DNA of 64,000 bases from Ligula intestinalis. Lineage: Eukaryota; Platyhelminthes; Cestoda; Diphyllobothriidea; Diphyllobothriidae. Shown here one piece after another: positions 42,552 to 51,655 of the stretch. The stretch spans positions 55,659,918 to 55,723,917 of the forward strand of contig JAYGXS010000005.1 of the NCBI GenBank assembly GCA_036362985.1. Direction: 5' to 3'. Below the pieces are notes generated by a model, which had not been told where the DNA came from, did no database searches, and saw only the letters and a program-made list of their open reading frames with translations. The position numbers and the translations under genes were made by a program. The stretch's first letter is position 1. Each line of letters begins with the position of its first letter.

Positions 42552-42979
42552 TGTAGTGACTGTAGTCCTTCCTTCTTCCTTTCAACGTGCGCTTACACAG
42601 AAACGCTCAATGTTTGGCCTCAGGCATCAGGGTGTATGTGGGCCCCAATGTCAGCCTACCCCAGCCTTGTCTGATTGGTCTGGCCAATCATCGCCCTGAG
42701 ACTGACTCACACAAAGGCCGATCTGGGTGCTTGTGACAATTCCCGCGCTGACTGACACACTGGATTCTGCCCCGCTAGGGAGTGAACGACGGCAGCGTCG
42801 TTGGCACCTGCAATGCTCACATGCTCTGACCTCTTGGAGGCCAGCACTCGCGGTCGGATGCATGCCAATCCTTCTGTACAGAATAAAATCTCCCTACTCC
42901 TTGGCCGCCCACTTCTTGTCCGGGTCTGAAGGTCACAACTGACAAGTTTGTTCTCTATTGACGTTAACTCCAGGCGATA
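42552..42979 (+). repeat. Solo LTR-like repeat, family A, with AACT target duplication
   Basis: The 428-bp copy begins TGTAGTGACTG and ends CCAGGCGATA. It is flanked by AACT at 42548-42551 and 42980-42983. It has an intact TACAGAATAAAATC poly(A) region near 42880 and a CCAATCAT box near 42685. Confidence 0.8.
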
Positions 42980-42983
42980 AACT

Positions 42984-43254
42984 TGTAGATTTTTCACTTG
43001 TGACCTGATTCCTGTCAATAGGCATGGGCCTGTGTGTGGCCCACGTTAGACGGCAATCCAGCTCGCGCAAGCCACCGAGTTCAGTCTCACTTTTATTCGA
43101 CCGCGCTCGCAAAGAACATTAGTATATGAGGTAAGGCCAAGATTGAAATAAGATCATTTCGACTCCGGTTAGACGCTAGGTTTCTTAACTTGACACAATC
43201 AAGTCCCTGAAGATGTTGGTCAACATTTCTATTGAAAAGGTCAGGCTACCAACC
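42984..43254. other. Unrecognised stretch
   Basis: Nothing recognised between the LTR and the PLE. Confidence 0.4.
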
Positions 43255-43272
43255 AGCCTCTGCTGATGAATT

Positions 43273-43311
43273 GGCGAAATTACGTTTGTTTTCGATAATT
43301 CTCATCAGGCC
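43273..43311 (-). ncRNA. Hammerhead-like motif (class 2) at PLE 3' end
   Basis: The minus strand reads GGC, CUGAUGA, GAATTATC, GAAA, a 10-base loop bounded by A/U pairs, UUC, GCC. Core boxes CUGAUGA and GAAA are both intact. Stem I has 3 pairs (GGC/GCC), stem II has 2 (GA/TC), and stem III has 2 good pairs (AA/UU). A TATA-like box lies about 8 bases upstream. Confidence 0.6.
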
Positions 43312-43478
43312 TTTACATTTATAGGGTTAGTAGAAAAAGAAGGACAGTTGTCAGGGGAGGGGGAATGGGGAATGGGGGTCGAAACGGGGTCAACATTTGA
43401 TCAGCGTTAGGGGGAGCTGGTAGTCGGTTTATGTGTTAAGCCACTGGCTGTTGGATTAGCAGCTTTTGACCATGGTAA

Positions 43479-43841
43479 CTATGGTGCCGCGACGAAATTA
43501 TTTTGGGCGCAAAGGATGGGTTGGCGTAGCCTGATTGCGGCTGCTTCTGCCGTAGCCAAGAGACGCTGTCCAAGAAATTTTGAGTAGCTTGAGGGTTCCT
43601 TGTAGATAACTCGGAAGGCCTCTTTGGCATCCACGCGATGGTCAGAGTCTACCAGATGCGCTAGAATGGAACTGTTAACATCCTTTAGTTGACCCTTTCC
43701 TAACCATGCTGGGATGTGTTCTCGGACTCTTTTGGACAAACGCCGACTCGTGCGACCAATATATCCCGCCCCACAGGAGCAGGTAACTGAATATATGCAC
43801 ATGGATGTGGTCTGGGCTGGCATTTTGTCCATGACCTCTCC
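43479..43841 (-). pseudogene. PLE GIY-YIG endonuclease domain
   Basis: The 117-residue frame has C-x-C (Cys 14 and 16 of the segment), then GYIGRTSRRLSKRVREH and a downstream A-H-L-V-D-S-D-H motif. It ends with a catalytic-region Glu in TAEAAAIR. The Y-x-G-R-T and Arg pattern are the GIY-YIG core (here GAGYIG). It is joined in frame to the RT region, but a TAA at 43842-43844 separates them. Confidence 0.8.
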
Positions 43842-45080
43842 TTATAGGATGGGAGTGGTCGAGAAAAGTACGTGGGCGTTGGCTGCTGCGAAGGTGGTTG
43901 CTACAGCTTGACTCAGGCGCCTCCTTAGAAGTTCGCTTGGTCCGTCCCCTTGAAATGGGCCCCTGATAAATATTCGCTTCTTCTATGCTGTTAGCATTGC
44001 AGGTTTTGGTGGCCTTTCAGCCATGTGCTTAGCGATACATCGACTGGGGTACCCATTTTGTCGAAATACACATTCAGCAATCCTTAGCTCCTCTTCTATG
44101 CTATCATTCGAGCAGATCTTTTTCGCCCTTTGCGTCAAACATCGTAGTAAATTACGTTTGGAGTTTAACGGTACGAAGCTAGCAAAATGGATGTATTGCC
44201 CGGACCACGTCTTTATACGATATACCTTCCGTTGAATGCTCCCATCAGCCCTTCTTCTCAGTAGTACATCAAGGAATGGGAGTGATCCAGATTCTTCTAC
44301 TTCTATTGTAAATTTGATAGACTGATGCGCCTGATTCACTTTATTCATTAGAGCTGAAAAGTCGGTTTGGTCTGATGCAACAGCGCATATGTCATCTACG
44401 TAACGTTTGTAGTACATCAGATTAATTATCTGGTGGCTAAGTTGCGTAGCCTCTAGTTTGCCCATGAATATATTTGCTAAAAGTGGACCCAAGGGTGAGC
44501 CCATAGCAACTCCGTCTAATTGCCTGCACATCTTGTTGTCGAAAAGGAACTGTACATTCAAAATACATTTTAGTAGCAATTCCCTGAGTGCATTTACTGG
44601 CACTCCTATGTCCTGGTGATTTGAGCTAATGAAGTCACAGATGTAATCTACTGTTTCTGTGACCGGCATGTTTGTGAACAGGGAGGAGACATCCAGTGAA
44701 AACATCACTGTCCCGTTCAGGTCGAGCGCTTTCACACCGTCTACGAATTCGAAGGTGTCTCGGCGACTGCATGGGGCTAGTTGACTCTGTATGGGTTTCA
44801 GTTTGTCTGCTAGCTATTTCGCTGTCGCATGGTATGGCGAATTTCTCATATCTAGGATGGGACGCACGGGTACGCCAGCTTTGTGAATCTTCGGTCAACC
44901 GTACAGTCCAGGTATGTGCGTGCCAACGGGGTGGAGACGTTCTAAGTCGTACTCGCTTATGATACCGTCTTTTTGAAGTCTTTTCAGACAATCAGTCAGC
45001 TGCGTTTCAACTGCATCAGTTTTTTCTTTCTCCTGTTCCGTCTTGCTAAACTTGTCTTTGTCTGAGAGAATGGATTGCAT
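43842..45080 (-). pseudogene. PLE reverse transcriptase region
   Basis: The fingers region (45080-44898) is followed by motif A (FSLDVSSLFTNMP), motif B (GVAMGSPLGPLLANIF) and motif C (RYVDD). The LPFLDV segment after it is typical of the PLE RT. The frame is continuous but has stops at 44895-44897 (TGA), 44814-44816 (TAG), 43983-43985 (TAG) and 43842-43844 (TAA), and no frameshift. The two upstream stops fall between intact motifs. Confidence 0.85.
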
Positions 45081-45105
45081 TGTTACCCGAAATCATAAAC
45101 ATGGA

Positions 45106-45630
45106 GAGACAGAGACAGATACACTTTTTGCTTTATAGGATAAGTCTGTCCTACTTGTGATAGGGGGTCAGACGGCAATGCATTCGTGGAAGTTCGCTCT
45201 CGCGTTTGCTAGGGCGCCTGCTTACCTATGCTGCTTTCCGTCGTCGAAACAAGTCTGTCATTTTGCGGAGTAACCGACCGTGATAGTCATTGCTGACATA
45301 TTAGACGCCATCAGCTAGGTTTACCGAACTCCAGGTTAGGTTCCATCTGAGATTCAAACCATGTTCGGCGGGGATCCACAGAGAAGCCTTTTGAGAACAA
45401 ATACTTACTAGGAAATTTTCCACACATCGACTTTCGGCTTATCCAAACACCTCAGGTCAGGTCAGGTTTTATTGAGGGAAATATAGGTAAATACCTTTGA
45501 ACTCCCGATTGGTACAGGACAGATTTTCAATGCATTTTATCTGCAGTAAATTTCAGAAAAGTGGCGTTGCCAGTAATTTGAATTTGGGTAAGGGAAGGCC
45601 GACAGTGAAAAAAACTCCTGAGGCATTTCC
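45106..45630. other. Unrecognised stretch
   Basis: Nothing recognised between the PLE 5' truncation and the next hammerhead-like unit. Confidence 0.4.
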
Positions 45631-45634
45631 GAAG

Positions 45635-45790
45635 AAGAAGATGCGATCACTGGAACAAGGACTTTATTTTCCTGACGTTTCGGATTCCGTCGGGAATCCT
45701 TAGTCATAGGTATTCGTAAACAGGTCTGAGACATGCGCAGATAGGGGGTGATACATGCCCAGATTGCACGGTATTTATAGTTCACAGCGG
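45635..45790 (-). repeat. PLE terminal segment with hammerhead-like motif
   Basis: On the minus strand a TATA-like CTATAAATA is followed by about 75 bases, then a hammerhead-like core (45669-45712) and the block ending CCAGTGATCGCATCTTCTTC. The same order is seen in the PLE end at 58.78-58.93 kb. No coding part remains. Confidence 0.55.
45669..45712 (-). ncRNA. Hammerhead-like motif, strong stem II, decayed 5' core
   Basis: Stem II is a perfect 7-bp GGATTCC/GGAATCC with a CGAC loop, followed by GAAAC-GUC. The 5' box reads AUGACUA, with C3 and G8 both changed. Stem III would be ACGU. Confidence 0.55.
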
Positions 45791-46375
45791 TCACCCACGT
45801 GTGTACTATAATTGTCCGTTCCTGTAGCCACCACTGGAGGTCTTAATTGGTTCGGTGATTGCTCATTAATTGCAAAAGCGTTCTTGTCCGCGTCGGATGT
45901 AGGTTGGATATTTGCTCGACAATTAGGCCCGCTGTCGTCAGAGTTACGCCCATTGTACAGAAGTCTAGGGGTTTGAATGCCATTTGAGAGATTTAAGGAG
46001 AAAAACTGTTGCCCGGGGGGGTGGGGATGGAGGAGGGGTGCAGAGTATATTCGAAGCGGATGGCCTGTGCTAAGAGTGTTTGAAGCATGTCAGGGAGAGC
46101 CCATCGCGGTTTTCGCCATAATACCAAGGGTCCCACGAAGAGAAGTTTGCGGAGGTCACGCGAACCTCATCGAGTGTCGGCAATGCGCCCATCGTGCACC
46201 CTTGTTGGTTTAACGAGTCTGTCTACTAATTGACAGAAAAAATGCAATCGGTAGTTTTCTAAACAAACATTTTACTGAAAAGTAGCGAGTAGCATGGTTT
46301 TTCTAATGTGATTGTTCCGCAATTCGCTTTCGGCAACTGACAGTTTATTTTTGGGGGCTCAGTGGCTATTTGGTC
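45791..46375. other. Unrecognised stretch
   Basis: No gene recognised. Contains a G-rich segment at 46013-46030. Confidence 0.4.
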
Positions 46376-46379
46376 TAAC

Positions 46380-46565
46380 TTAATTGTGTCTTAAACATGT
46401 TTACAGACGGGTCTGACTTAATCGTAAACGTGTGCTCAGATGGCGACATGACAATGTCCGCGGGCAGAGAATTCCATGCCTGCATTGGGAAAAGTTTTAC
46501 AAATCCGCGTAGCCTCGGATCACAACGCTTTGTGGACTCGACGCTTGCTATTCTTGGTATTCTAA
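46380..46565 (-). pseudogene. LINE ORF2 C-terminal fragment, copy 1
   Basis: The minus strand reads RGFVKLFPMQAWNSLPADIV, then MSPS, the end of a LINE ORF2 (pattern F..R.V..WN.LP...V..PS...FK..L). Frame breaks are present. Confidence 0.55.
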
Positions 46566-46632
46566 ACTAAAATGTTAATGAAAATCATTGAGCAGTATAT
46601 TTAGATATACTTCAGTCTCACCAGGTCTAATT

Positions 46633-46827
46633 TCAGTGGGCATTTCGGGTATGCAAATCTAAACTTCTCTTGAATGCATCCACAGATGGGGACATAAAAA
46701 TATCCTCGAGGAGAGCATTCCAAGCTTCAACTACTCTATTACCAAAAAAGAGCTTGCGTGCGTCTAGTCTGACCCCTGTTATGCGTAGTTTGAAGAGATG
46801 CCCTCTTAAGTTCGTCGTTGTTGCCAA
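46633..46827 (-). pseudogene. LINE ORF2 C-terminal fragment, copy 2
   Basis: A 64-residue minus-strand frame contains KLFFGNRVVEAWNALLEDIF, then MSPSVDAFKRSLD. This is the classic C-terminus of LINE ORF2 proteins. It is related to the fragment at 46380-46565 and lies just beside it in the same orientation, so the two may be tandem or nested insertions of one family. No reverse transcriptase motifs remain in either. Confidence 0.7.
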
Positions 46828-46869
46828 CTCGAAAAAGTCGTCAGGTAGAAGAAATGCAGTCCTGCCCGT

Positions 46870-47340
46870 GCATTATCCTTCATTATGTTAACCAGCAGGA
46901 GTTGTTTTAATATCCTTATTGGTCAGTAGGCATCCTTTGCTGATCAATACGGTTAATGACGGTCGAATTGATTTTTTCCTGATGCTTTTCGCATCTACTT
47001 TTAGTTTGGTAAAACAACTGCAAAAGCCTTTAATTTATGCTCTTCACTGCAGTTTTCACGTATAAACACGCATTACATACGCCTTACTCAAGCATTAAAC
47101 CTTTTACGAAGACTTCCGTAAGAAACCTGAGCAGGGGGCTTTTACGATTTGGCGGCCCTGTAGTGGAAGGAAGATTTGGCAAATCTAGCGTTCGTTGTCT
47201 TGTCAGCCCCTGCTTGCGTGCGTGTGAATCGGCCTTCAGCATTCCGACAGCACATCACCATAGTATTCTCATCAAGTTTTCTCAGCCTCAGGCACATACA
47301 CCTACTTATCACCAACGTTTACAGTCTAAAACAGTTAGCA
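46870..47340. other. Stretch with repeat E copy
   Basis: 47150-47275 matches 50245-50350 (GACAAATCCAGCGTTCGTTA, then the TTGCGTGCGTG and CGGCCTTCAGC blocks). On the minus strand both give a peptide of the form C-C-R-x-A-E-G-R-x-x-R-T-Q-A-x-A-D. The family is not recognised. Confidence 0.45.
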
Positions 47341-47344
47341 CTTA

Positions 47345-47700
47345 GTTGATGGGACGTGTTTAGTCTTCTTGACTTTTCCGACTGTATGCAGGAGCCACGC
47401 GTACGTCAAAACGAATGATAGCAAATATCACGGCATTACGGTACTATTAAGCAAAAATAGTAAAGGATAAATAGTGTACAAACCTTAGCAATGGATACAC
47501 CACGTCCAGAGCGAAGGGAGTCAGCCAAATCACCTGACTCTATACAAGGGGACGAGACAAGTTTAACAATAACGTCACGAAGGCCGAAATTAGTCTTGAG
47601 TAAACTTGCGTGGTTTAGTGGGAGAGGACGGTGGCTCCGCTCTTATATGCTTTCAGGAGGCCTCAGGATTCGTCTTAAACACCAACACAAAATAAAGTGG
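47345..47700 (+). mobile_element. Unclassified repeat C, copy 2
   Basis: The leader (GCCACGCGTACGTCAAAACG) is followed by the ATG at 47491. The peptide begins MDTPRPERRESAKSPDSIQG and continues with the SGRGRW segment. It matches the frames at 19796 (minus) and 63516. No known domain. Confidence 0.5.
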
Positions 47701-47789
47701 GAGGGGTTCGCAAACAGAGACAACATGAAGTTGTCAACGCCGGGGGGCACTGCGACGGCCACGTCGATCTCGCGTGCGGGGTGTCCGTG

Positions 47790-47904
47790 GGGGGGGGGGG
47801 GGGGNNNNNNNNNNNNNNNNNNNNNNNNNNNNNNNNNNNNNNNNNNNNNNNNNNNNNNNNNNNNNNNNNNNNNNNNNNNNNNNNNNNNNNNNNNNNNNNN
47901 NNNN
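47790..47904. other. Poly-G run and assembly gap (100 N)
   Basis: Fifteen G bases (about 47790-47804) run directly into 100 undetermined bases (47805-47904). Open frames crossing this gap are artefacts. Confidence 1.
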
Positions 47905-48600
47905 CGATAATTTTGTAGGTCGGACGGGACTTTCGCTGAAGAAGGGTCGTGGAGAGGTTCAACCTTGTTCAGCAGGAAATGACTGGAAGTCTTGTAGCCT
48001 ATGCATACTGAGCGACGTGTTTGCTCCCTTCGTAGGCCTGTCGTTTGATTTGAGAATATTCGAATTGTTGGCTGGAGCGTCTCAAAATTCCGGTACCCTC
48101 ACATATGGACAGGTGTGTTAGGCGGGCGGAAGGCAGCATAGGCAGGTGGTCACGATAGCAGTCGTGAAAACCGGCTTCCAAAAAAGCATTGAGGTCTGAC
48201 CGCCCTATACCAAGTAGGACCAGGCTATCCTCTAAAGCCCAAAGCTTCCTAGCCATGACTACCAGCGCGTCTTTATGACTTCGAGTCGTACTAAACTGTC
48301 GAAGGAAATTGGCATTCATCAGGACAGGTTGTTTTGTGGCCTAGCTTTTTCAGTAGTAATGCTGAATAACATCTTCAGGGCCCTTATGGCATCAAGTAAA
48401 GAAATCAAGCATCTAACCGGAGTTGAACTGGTCTACCATTATGCTTTCCTACCACATAAACTGATGCTTTGTCCGAGTGTGGCCAAATACAATAGAGAGT
48501 GAACTCCGTGGCTGGCAGGAGTTAGATTGGGGGCTAAAGTAGGCCAAACACAGGCTGGTGTCTACTGACAAGAAGTATGTCACAAACGAAAGTGCTATAC
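47905..48600. other. Stretch with a weak LINE-like minus frame
   Basis: A minus-strand frame at 47999-48319 has no domain I recognise. The block at 48030-48062 (GTAGGCCTGTCGTTTGATTT, then GAGAATATTCGA) recurs at 50370-50405, next to repeat E. Confidence 0.35.
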
Positions 48601-48644
48601 GTTATTGCAGTTTCATTCTCTTTCCAGATGGGTATAAGGAAGCC

Positions 48645-48757
48645 CGTTTCCGCTATCGTTTTATGCTAATGTCTCTGATGATGAATCCATGACGGATGTC
48701 GAGACATCAGGCGAAGAAAACTATTGTCCGAGCGATCGAGTGGTCTTTTTCTTCTCA
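48645..48757 (+). mobile_element. Solo hammerhead-bearing insertion with 11-bp target duplication
   Basis: The 113-bp insert lies between two copies of ATAAGGAAGCC (48634-48644 and 48758-48768). It contains the PLE-end blocks TTATGCTAATGTCTC, the hammerhead-like motif (48671-48713), and AGCGATCGAGTGGTC at its 3' end. No coding sequence is present. The exact 11-bp duplication and the empty site at 49397-49407 show that it moved as a unit, presumably using PLE enzymes in trans (inference). Confidence 0.85.
48671..48713 (+). ncRNA. Hammerhead-like motif in solo insertion
   Basis: Stem I TGTCT/AGGCG pairs over 5 bp with two G-U pairs. CUGAUGA (48675-48681) is intact. One extra U follows, then stem II GAATCC/GGATGTC (one bulge), then GAGA in place of GAAA, and CAUC. 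A14 is changed and stem III has a C-A mismatch, so this copy is probably inactive. Confidence 0.6.
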
Positions 48758-48889
48758 ATAAGGAAGCCTATCGGCTGGAAATTTTCCAAATAAGACTTTC
48801 GGCATATGCCCATGATGTCAGGGAATTCAGACGACGTATAGTGATAATTTGAAGCATCTCTTCTCAGGTAAAAATTGGAAGATTACCTA

Positions 48890-49365
48890 TAAAGCAGAAT
48901 TTAATGGAAACATCAATTTCGCGAGCGCTCATCAGCTGCGTCCACTCGCTGCATAACCTGAGAAACGAATGAGAAAATACAGAATTGTATTCATACAGAA
49001 AAATTGAAACAAAACAGCAAGGTCACAAGAAAAGGCCAAATGGTAATCAATAAAGTAGGAAAGTTAAACGCTGTGGGCAGCAAAACTGGGGAAAAAAGGT
49101 TTAAGGCAGAAAAAATTGGAAAGGGGGCTGTGTACACAGGGAGTCGATGCTACCACGGCAGAGTTAGATTCACCACACGCTCCAATTGTTTACATAGGCC
49201 AGGTTTAAGCCGCTTTATGTAGGCTGCCTCCAGATACGAGCTGTTCGTGCCCGAACAAGTACTCGAAAATATGTTTTAGGGTCGAAGGAATGGCCCGTAT
49301 CCAATAGGTGTTCCGTAATGTAAGAACAAGGAGTTCTGTTCTCCTGTTTTAATAGCCAACTCGGC
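48890..49365 (-). mobile_element. PLE remnant, GIY-YIG end and 3' terminus
   Basis: The minus strand has the GIY-YIG C-terminus (stop TAG at 49150-49152) with YLEAAYIKRLKPGLCKQ. The 3' segment ends at a hammerhead-like block near 48920-48950: CUGAUGA, a 3-bp stem GCG/CGC, GAAA. It aligns with the remnant at 893-1565. Confidence 0.6.
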
Positions 49366-49384
49366 AGCCTCAGTCCCATTTCAG

Positions 49385-49480
49385 TTCTAGATGGGTATAA
49401 GGAAGCCTGTCGGCTGGCGCTTTTCCAAATAAGACTTTTGGCCTATGCCCATAATGTCAGGGAATTCCGACGATGCATAA
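49385..49480 (+). repeat. Repeat D, copy 2 (empty target site)
   Basis: GATGGGTATAAGGAAGCC, then TGTCGGCTGGC continues uninterrupted. ATAAGGAAGCC at 49397-49407 is the single-copy target of the insertion seen in copy 1. Confidence 0.75.
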
Positions 49481-49564
49481 TGATAAGTTAGCTCAACTGG
49501 CACGAGAAAGGACATTTCACTGACAGACGCAATCTGTCTTCCTTACTTCCCACGCCCTTCGTGT

Positions 49565-49665
49565 GTCTAGACCTCCGGGCCGGCTGACGATTCAGCTGGA
49601 AGCAGGGGTCACGTGATCTAAAGCACCTGTCTAGCACGTGCCCACCCATGTATAACGCTATCTCT
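49565..49665 (+). repeat. Repeat J, copy 2
   Basis: Inverted partner of 41930-42010. Shared block: CACGTGCCCACCCATGTAT, then AAC. Confidence 0.5.
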
Positions 49666-49671
49666 GCGCCC

Positions 49672-50117
49672 TACCCACCTCAGGCGACCGATCGGCTAGG
49701 CAGTGGCCTGCTGCTGACGGTGGGGGTAAGAGTGAGGTCAAACCTCATCACCAACTGATGGGATAACTTGGACATCGCGGTCAGCCCAGTGTAGTTCTTG
49801 TTGTATGGAGTGGCTTACTGTGAGCTGAGAGTCAGGCTCAATGGATCCTTCTTCATGTGGCACTTATGGGGCTCCCAGGCAGGAACTGAACTAGCGAGGC
49901 GCGCTGTTGGTACGCGTGTTGAGTGTTGGTCGCGCCAGCCGCCTGCGCCCTACCCCTTATCCGGTCATCTTGACTTTTGTCCTGAATGGTGTGGAAATTT
50001 TGAGTTGGGTAGATTCTCCGCGAGTCTTCTTTCACTATAATCTAGCGGAAGTCACCGTGCTTGCCTTAAGCCTGATGAGGTTCGTGGTGGACGTCGTCGA
50101 AAGCGACGGTTGAAATT
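49672..50117 (+). repeat. Dispersed repeat B, copy
   Basis: Starts near CCTCAGGCGACCGATCGGC and ends GTCGTCGAAAGCGACGGTTG. Same block order as 24961-25580, with internal deletions. Confidence 0.6.
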
Positions 50118-50159
50118 GGATAACGATATTTAGCGACATATGCAGACTCAGTGAGGCCA

Positions 50160-50420
50160 GGTTAATAATGTTTATAATAACTTGGCCTGCACTTTTTTGC
50201 GGAGTAACAGCAGTAAAATCCGTCGTTAGCCATATGAGCTTTAAACCAGGTTTTTTTGGTCAGCGAAGCTTTGACAAATCCAGCGTTCGTTATCCTATCA
50301 GCCACTGCTTGCGTGCGTGCAGCTCGGCCTTCAGCTTTCCGACAGCACACCACTCACCGATGTTTAAAGTCGTATGCCTGTCTTTTGATCTGAGAATATT
50401 CGAGTTAAGGATAAGCGTGT
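50160..50420 (-). repeat. Repeat E, copy 2
   Basis: A minus-strand frame (50162-50353) reads CCRKAEGRAARTQAVAD, as at 47.2 kb. The plus side ends in the ATTCGAG block also found near 48060. Confidence 0.45.
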
Positions 50421-50584
50421 ACAGCAGGATTTATTTAGTTAAATAAATTTCGCGACGGCTTTTCAACTCCATCCCGTCGTGGCATGAGACAGATGGCGGA
50501 GAGAAGCGTACAGCGGATTGAACTTTCCAGAATGTCAGTGTATAACAGCAACGGTCGGCAAGGTCATAGTGATCAACTGAAGGG

Positions 50585-50924
50585 TGTAGTGACTAGCTCC
50601 ACACGAAATGTATTTGTGAACACTTGTCGTGACTAGCTCAAGTCGAAGTGCACTTGTGAGCGCTTGCTGCTTCCGGCCTCTGTAACAGTTAATTACAGAC
50701 TGACTCACGTAGGACCTCATGTGACGACTGCCGAGCAGACATCGCTTTAGGCTTGCAATTGCGCGGTTGTCTGAAAGTCAATTTCCTACTGCATATTCTC
50801 TTATTCATTCTGTACAGAATAAACTCATCCTACCACTCTGGCTTTCCGTGACTTCTCTTCCCTTACGGAACTGGGTCTGAAGATCGCAGATGCCAGAGTT
50901 TAACTTACTTAACTTCCTATGATA
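50585..50924 (+). repeat. Solo LTR-like repeat, family A, with AGGG target duplication
   Basis: The 340-bp copy begins TGTAGTGACTAGCTCC and ends CTTCCTATGATA. It is flanked by AGGG at 50581-50584 and 50925-50928. It carries TACAGAATAAACTC near 50814. Confidence 0.85.
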
Positions 50925-50928
50925 AGGG

Positions 50929-51435
50929 CACTTCATTAAACGGCCTACATACAGCGGGAGAAACTCGACCCGTGCAAGCAGTTAGACCACGTGGTCAATC
51001 TCCAATTACGTTGGTAATTGGGCAGATAGTTTAAATCACGACTTGGTTTGCGCCAAATTTATCGCCCCCTTTTCTAAAAATTCCTCTATTAGGGTGGTCT
51101 TCATAGTCCTCCTGCTTGCGTCAGATGATAGGTCCCTCGAATAGGGTAGTGTACTTCTTGTGGTAGCGCACGTGGGCTAAATGTTTGGCTGTGGAACGAA
51201 AGCGACATGGGTAAGCGGCAGCACTGATAACCCTTCGAACGAACATCAGCATGACCGTTCTAGCCCGTCGTTAAGATGACATTGATAAGGTTTCAACAAA
51301 CGTACTATTCAGCATCGGTGGATCTAGTGCGCTGGACTCATCCTCTTCATTAAACTGTGCGCGCAAAAGAACCTCCTGCAAGCCCCGAGCTTGGCATTGC
51401 CAACGGGTACGTAACTGCCTGTATCTTTCCGCGCT
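50929..51435. other. Unrecognised stretch
   Basis: No gene or repeat recognised. Confidence 0.4.
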
Positions 51436-51439
51436 TTCT

Positions 51440-51655
51440 CCCTCTTCAACACCCCCCCCCCGGCCCCATCCCCTCTACGGACTCAACGAACCCTCATCAA
51501 CTCGCAACCTGCTGATTGCTATCAACCCCAACCCCCTCCTCTATCCCCATGATTAATTTGCCCGTAGTGATGAACATAAGTACCCCCTCCCTTTATAAAT
51601 ATAATGGCCCGAGGAGAATTTATCGAAAGCTACGTATGCTTGCCAGATATTCTTC
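51440..51655 (+). repeat. Solo PLE terminal segment (class 2)
   Basis: The C-rich block (51450-51545), TATAAATATAA (51594-51604) and hammerhead-like motif occur in the same order as at 26.5-27.0 and 43.3 kb. No coding part is attached. Confidence 0.55.
51605..51645 (+). ncRNA. Hammerhead-like motif (class 2), nearly intact
   Basis: Stem I TGGC/GCCA pairs over 4 bp. The core is CCGAGGA (only U4 deviates), stem II GA/TC around ATTTA, GAAA intact, stem III AGC/GCT around TACGTAT, then U as the cleavage base (CUU is an allowed NUH). This is the most complete class 2 copy for pairing. Confidence 0.6.

Larger units (their letters stand above)
43255..45105 (-). mobile_element. Penelope-like element with RT and GIY-YIG domains
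   Basis: This is the most complete PLE in the window, on the minus strand. It runs from about 45105 (5' truncation) through one reading frame (45080-43479), then a C-rich 3' segment, a TATA-like box (43316-43323) and a hammerhead-like motif (43273-43311). PLEs code for a reverse transcriptase followed by a GIY-YIG endonuclease, and both are visible here. No second terminal repeat or target duplication was found. Confidence 0.85.
48615..48860 (+). repeat. Repeat D, copy 1, interrupted by a hammerhead unit
   Basis: Repeat D reads GATGGGTATAAGGAAGCC, then TGTCGGCTGGC, and ends near TGTCAGGGAATTC. In this copy it is split after AAGGAAGCC by the 113-bp unit at 48645-48757. Copy 2 at 49385-49480 is uninterrupted. 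Confidence 0.75.

Noticed and set aside
44023..44235. Plus-strand open frames over the PLE RT
   Set aside because: They are shadows of the minus-strand RT and GIY-YIG frame, which has the family motifs.
47491..48121. Open frames running across the 100-N gap
   Set aside because: They consist partly of undetermined residues and a poly-G run, so their length is an artefact.
48920..48950. CUGAUGA-GCGCUCGC-GAAA block at the PLE end as a complete hammerhead
   Set aside because: The core boxes and a 3-bp stem II are present, but no matching stem III and cleavage triplet could be paired, and stem I is absent. It is kept only as hammerhead-like within the PLE remnant.
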